Source of the DNA: Cyanobacteria bacterium OH_CFB_184
Lineage (GTDB): Bacteria; Cyanobacteriota; Vampirovibrionia; Gastranaerophilales; Gastranaerophilaceae
Reading direction: 5' to 3'
Length of the DNA stretch: 8,953 nt
NCBI GenBank assembly: GCA_023414155.1
Contig: JAEZOG010000119.1
Location: 1 to 8,953, forward strand
The notes under the pieces were generated by a model. It saw only the letters and a program-made list of their open reading frames with translations. It searched no databases and was not told the origin of the DNA. A program made the translations under genes and the position numbers. Shown one piece after another: positions 6,270 to 8,953 of this stretch (position 1 is its first letter; the number at the start of each line of letters is the position of its first letter).

Positions 6270-7367
6270 ATGGATCAAGATTTAAATAAAAACGAGTATG
6301 TTATTGATTTGAGCTACGTTAAAAATCCTGCTGAAATTATATATGATATAAGTATTCTTTTAGACAGTGAAGAAGCTAGAAACAAAAGAATATGCTTGAA
6401 ATTAGGTACTATAGATTTAAATCAATCTCAAATCTTGAGTATTAAATCGCTGATTAACAGTATCAATTCGACTCTATTTTCAATAAATACTAAATCATCT
6501 AATACTGAGTCTGCTGCAATGGCAATTGGTATAGTTGTTGCTAACCCTTCAGTTCCGCAGGCAGAAACAGCAGTTCCAGAAATGACATACAAAACAGTTG
6601 AAGAATTTGTTGAATCTTCACAAGAAGAAGTTGAAGAAGAATCTATTGTTCCTCAAGAATACAACGAGACACCTTTTGAAGAAACTGAAGTAGAAATCCC
6701 TTCTACTCCCCGTGGGTACGAAAAACTTGAAGATCATCAAGATGAAGAAATAACTGCTGAACAAGAAGTCGAAGAAGAAAAACAAGATCTTCCTCAATCT
6801 GAAACAAGACAAATGTTTGAAGAAATTACTTTAAACATCCCTGATGCTGAAGAAATTAAAGAAGAGCTTGATGCTATTTTTAATACAGAAAAAAAACTAG
6901 AAGAAATTTTTGATGCCTCTTCTTCTGCTGTCTCTGTGACTGAAGAAAGAGAACAATTCTTCGCAAATATAATTGAAGAAGAAAAGAATTTTACTCAAGA
7001 AGATTTAGAACTTGAGTCATTCCCTACTAAATATATAAAACAAACCATAAGATCAGGTCAGGTTATAAGCTATGAAGGAAATATCGTCATAATCGGCGAT
7101 TGTCATCCTGGATCTGAAATCATTGCCGCTGGCGATATTACTGTGTGGGGTGTACTAAGCGGTATTGCTCATGCTGGATCTAAAGGAAATGAAAAAGCTA
7201 AAGTTAGAGCTTTGAAAATGAATGCAATCCAACTAAGAGTTGCAAATTGCTATGCTAGAAGACCTGATTCGTTAAATACGGTTTTCTCTGAAAAAACAAA
7301 CGTCTTCACACCGGAAGAAGCTAGAATCATAAACGGTGAAATTGTTATTTTTAAAATAAATGATTAA
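6270..7367 (+). CDS. minC: Septum-site inhibitor MinC with a long acidic linker
   Basis: MinC blocks FtsZ ring assembly away from midcell and is brought to the membrane by MinD. Residues ~9-92 look like the MinC N-terminal domain that acts on FtsZ (YVIDLSYVKN, RICLKLGTIDLN, AAMAIGIVV). Residues ~252-365 are the beta-helical C-terminal domain: YIKQTIRSGQVI (RSGQ at 261-264, the MinD-contact motif), IIGDCHPGSEIIAAGDITVWGVL, GIAHAGSKGN and QLRVANCYARRPD. Between them lies a Glu-rich stretch of about 155 residues (~96-250), probably disordered with some helix. Typical MinC proteins are about 230 residues and have a short linker, so this 365-residue form is strongly expanded. Base composition and codon use show no obvious junction. 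It is the first gene of the operon, with AGGTGAG 8 bases before ATG. Its stop overlaps the minD ribosome site. Confidence 0.93.
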   Translation: MDQDLNKNEYVIDLSYVKNPAEIIYDISILLDSEEARNKRICLKLGTIDLNQSQILSIKSLINSINSTLFSINTKSSNTESAAMAIGIVVANPSVPQAETAVPEMTYKTVEEFVESSQEEVEEESIVPQEYNETPFEETEVEIPSTPRGYEKLEDHQDEEITAEQEVEEEKQDLPQSETRQMFEEITLNIPDAEEIKEELDAIFNTEKKLEEIFDASSSAVSVTEEREQFFANIIEEEKNFTQEDLELESFPTKYIKQTIRSGQVISYEGNIVIIGDCHPGSEIIAAGDITVWGVLSGIAHAGSKGNEKAKVRALKMNAIQLRVANCYARRPDSLNTVFSEKTNVFTPEEARIINGEIVIFKIND

Positions 7368-7381
7368 AGGAGTGGATATTA

Positions 7382-8188
7382 ATGAGTGGTAGAGTAATAG
7401 TAATTACTTCAGGCAAAGGTGGTGTTGGCAAAACTACTACCAGTGCAAATATAGGAACTGCGTTAGCAAAAGCTGGTTCTTCAGTTGTCCTTATCGATAC
7501 TGATATAGGATTGAGAAACCTCGATTTGCTACTAGGGCTTGAAAATAGAATTGTTTACACATTAGTAGACGTTGTTGAAGAACGTTGTAAGCTTAAACAA
7601 GCTCTTGTTAAAGACAAAAAAAATCCTAACTTATGTCTTTTAGCAGCAGCTCAAACAAGAGACAAATCAGCAGTTGATCCTTCTCAATTAAAATCGATTA
7701 CAGAAGAGTTAAAAGAAGATTTTGACTTTATTTTAGTTGATTGTCCTGCAGGAATAGAACAAGGCTTTGAAACAGCTGTTGCAGGCGCTTCTGAGGCTAT
7801 TGTTGTTACTACTCCAGAAATGTCTGCTGTAAGAGATGCTGATAGAATAATAGGTCTTCTTGAAGCTAAAGAAGAAATTGAGTCTTACAGATTGCTTTTA
7901 AATAGAGTTAGACCAAACTTGATTAAAACTAATGATATGATGAGTGTTGACGATGTCGTTGATATTTTATCGTGCCAGCTTATAGGTATTATCCCTGAAG
8001 ATACAGGAATAATCACATCTACGAACAGAGGTGAGCCTATTGTAAATTGTGAAAAATCACTTGCTGGCCAGGCGTATTTAAACGTAGCAAAAAGAATTCA
8101 AGGAGATGAAGTCCCATTCTTAGATATAGACGAACCAAAAGGTTTGATTGCAAAACTAAAAAAGTTTTTTGCAGGTAGGAAGGGGTAA
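7382..8188 (+). CDS. minD: Septum-site determining ATPase MinD
   Basis: MinD is the membrane-binding ATPase of the Min oscillator; ATP-bound dimers bind membrane, recruit MinC and are released by MinE. The deviant Walker A motif GKGGVGKTT occupies ~11-19 (signature Lys12, catalytic Lys17). Switch I LIDTDIGLRNLD spans ~37-48, and Walker B FILVDCPAG spans ~116-124 with Asp120. GEPIV (~217-221) is also typical. The C-terminal GLIAKLKKFFAGRKG (~254-268) is the amphipathic membrane-targeting helix. The length of 268 is normal and, unlike its two partners, it carries no extension. AAAGGAG (7366-7372) lies 9 bases before ATG and overlaps the minC stop, suggesting translational coupling. It is followed by minE after 6 bases. 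Confidence 0.97.
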   Translation: MSGRVIVITSGKGGVGKTTTSANIGTALAKAGSSVVLIDTDIGLRNLDLLLGLENRIVYTLVDVVEERCKLKQALVKDKKNPNLCLLAAAQTRDKSAVDPSQLKSITEELKEDFDFILVDCPAGIEQGFETAVAGASEAIVVTTPEMSAVRDADRIIGLLEAKEEIESYRLLLNRVRPNLIKTNDMMSVDDVVDILSCQLIGIIPEDTGIITSTNRGEPIVNCEKSLAGQAYLNVAKRIQGDEVPFLDIDEPKGLIAKLKKFFAGRKG

Positions 8189-8194
8189 TCAATT

Positions 8195-8761
8195 ATGAAA
8201 GAACTTTTAGCTGAATTATATAATAAGGTCGTATTCTTTTTCCAAAACGAAAAAGGCGATAATTCAAAAGATGTTGCTTCAAACAGATTGAAACTTGTGC
8301 TTATGCACGATAGAACAAAACTTGACCCTCTTACGTTAGAAAAAATGAGACACGAGATAATTGATGTAATTTCAAGATACGTCGTGATTGATAAAGAACT
8401 TTTAGAGTTGAACTTAGCAGGTGAAGGAAATTCAATAGCTCTTATGCTGAACATTCCTGTTGTTAGAGCTAAAACAGAAGAAGAACTTGAGTTAGAAGCT
8501 CAAGAAGCTGCAGAAGAAGAAGCTAACGAAGAAGAAGAAACTGTATCAGAAGATGTTGAAGATGAACTAGATGAAGCTTTAGACTCTGAAGATATGGAAT
8601 ATGAGCAACAAGAAGCATCAGAAGAAGAGCCAAAAGTTGAAGAATTAATAAAAGAAGATTCTCAAGATGAATTAGATGAAGCTCTTGACTCAGAAGACAA
8701 GGAAGTAGAAGAAAAAACGGAAGCTTCTCAACAGCCTAAAAAAGATAAAAAAGATAAATAA
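8195..8761 (+). CDS. minE: Cell division topological factor MinE with a long acidic tail
   Basis: MinE stimulates the MinD ATPase and restricts MinCD to the cell poles. Residues 1-16 (MKELLAELYNKVVFFF) form the expected membrane-binding N-terminal helix. ASNRLKLVLMHDR (~28-40) is the MinD-activating segment. LEKMRHEIIDVISRYVVID (~48-66) and the IALMLNIPVV strand (~81-90) form the dimerisation domain. Ordinary MinE ends about here, near 90 residues. This one continues for about 95 residues of Glu/Asp-rich, low-complexity sequence with two copies of DELDEALDSED (123-133, 158-168) and a basic end KKDKKDK. The tail contains no frameshift or stop, and the intrinsic terminator follows its stop codon closely, so it looks real. 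The ribosome site AGGAAGGGG (8177-8185) lies inside the minD end, 9 bases before ATG. Confidence 0.93.
   Translation: MKELLAELYNKVVFFFQNEKGDNSKDVASNRLKLVLMHDRTKLDPLTLEKMRHEIIDVISRYVVIDKELLELNLAGEGNSIALMLNIPVVRAKTEEELELEAQEAAEEEANEEEETVSEDVEDELDEALDSEDMEYEQQEASEEEPKVEELIKEDSQDELDEALDSEDKEVEEKTEASQQPKKDKKDK
8561..8698 (+). repeat. Duplicated 11-residue acidic repeat in the minE tail
   Basis: Two copies of 33 bases (8561-8593 and 8666-8698) encode the same peptide DELDEALDSED. They differ at several third-codon positions, so the peptide is conserved although the DNA has drifted. This hints at selection on the peptide or an old duplication. Confidence 0.75.
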
Positions 8762-8786
8762 TTATCATACGATAATTTAAAAAAGT

Positions 8787-8825
8787 AAAAAGCATTTTGG
8801 CTATTGACTGGTTAAAATGCTTTTT
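8787..8825 (+). terminator. Intrinsic terminator of the minCDE operon
   Basis: A 12-base-pair stem, AAAAAGCATTTT (8787-8798) with AAAATGCTTTTT (8814-8825), encloses a 15-base loop whose ends may pair further. The T-run continues to 8826. It begins 26 bases past the minE stop. The A-run on the left could also stop minus-strand transcripts. A small TTATC/GATAA hairpin (8762-8775) precedes it. Confidence 0.85.
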
Positions 8826-8921
8826 TATGAGCAAAAGTGGCTGATGTCAAATAAAACTAATATAACTTGCAATATTTTATTTATGTGTAAAAATATATAT
8901 ACAAACAGTTTTAATAATTAA

Positions 8922-8953
8922 CGCGGAGTGGAGCAGTCTGGTAGCTCGTCGGG
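8922..8953 (+). tRNA. Initiator tRNA-fMet, 5' part (cut by window end)
   Basis: The visible 32 bases match positions 1-31 of a bacterial initiator tRNA: acceptor strand CGCGGAG, TG at 8-9, D stem GAGC/GCTC with loop AGTCTGGTA, G26, and anticodon-stem strand TCGGG. The A11-T24 pair in the D stem and the GGG at the end of the anticodon stem are initiator hallmarks. The anticodon itself lies outside the window, so identity rests on these features. The upstream 8826-8921 is AT-rich; TTGCAA (8867-8872) and TATATA-like boxes (8894-8903) could be its promoter, but their spacing is poor. Confidence 0.85.

Noticed and set aside
6618..6812. Minus-strand Phe-rich frame opposite the MinC linker
   Set aside because: It is the complement of GAA/GAAGAA-rich codons, which read as TTC/TTT. 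It is a composition artefact.
6600..7020. Possible frameshift or foreign insertion creating the long MinC linker
   Set aside because: The frame is continuous across both conserved domains with no stop, no flanking repeats and no change in codon style, so it appears to be a genuine part of the gene.
8098..8454. Minus-strand open frame opposite minD/minE
   Set aside because: It covers the conserved minD C-terminus and MinE core on the other strand and lacks a ribosome site.
8435..8760. Idea that the acidic MinE tail is a separate overlapping gene
   Set aside because: There is no internal start with a ribosome site, the reading frame is uninterrupted from the MinE core, and the only terminator follows its end.
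8922..8953. tRNA-Pro or elongator tRNA-Met as identity of the partial tRNA
   Set aside because: The A11-T24 pair in the D stem, the C at position 1 before GCGG and the TCGGG anticodon-stem strand match initiator tRNA; Pro and elongator Met do not share this combination.

Overview
The window is AT-rich, gene-dense bacterial DNA from an organism with a Gram-negative-type MinCDE division-site system, Shine-Dalgarno starts, sigma-70-like promoter hexamers and an elongator-distinct initiator tRNA of ordinary bacterial type. The combination of AT-rich codons, tandem small FeoA-domain proteins and a Min system with long acidic insertions would fit an uncultured-lineage genome such as the non-photosynthetic Cyanobacteria relatives (Melainabacteria/Vampirovibrionia). 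This is an impression from protein character, not a database result, and I hold it at modest confidence.

Layout. (1) Positions 1-532, minus strand: the N-terminal part of an unrecognised hydrophilic protein whose 3' end lies outside the window. (2) 533-800: intergenic, with one long imperfect hairpin. (3) 801-3878, minus strand: a large UvrD/PcrA-type (superfamily 1A) helicase fused to a RecB-like PD-(D/E)XK nuclease that carries a four-cysteine iron-sulphur motif. (4) 3879-4061: a divergent promoter region. (5) 4062-5216, plus strand: two tandem FeoA-domain paralogues followed by a small cysteine-rich zinc-ribbon-like protein, closed by a bidirectional terminator. (6) 5269-5976, minus strand: an exported HExxH (zincin-like) protein, convergent with the previous cluster. 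(7) 5977-6269: a divergent regulatory region with two short palindromes. (8) 6270-8761, plus strand: minC-minD-minE, tightly packed and ended by a hairpin terminator. (9) 8922-8953: the 5' part of an initiator tRNA-fMet gene, cut by the window edge.

How the genes work together. MinD (membrane ATPase), MinC (FtsZ-polymer inhibitor) and MinE (MinD ATPase activator) form one complete oscillator operon. What is unusual is that both MinC (a linker of roughly 150 residues) and MinE (a tail of roughly 95 residues) carry long Glu/Asp-rich extensions while MinD is of normal size. The helicase-nuclease is a stand-alone DNA-end-processing or repair enzyme. The FeoA-like pair has no FeoB next to it, so a role in iron uptake is only a possibility. 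No CRISPR array, transposase, toxin-antitoxin pair or recognisable defence island is visible. The most novel-looking points are the acidic Min extensions, the tandem FeoA/zinc-ribbon cluster, and the possibly leaderless zinc-ribbon gene.
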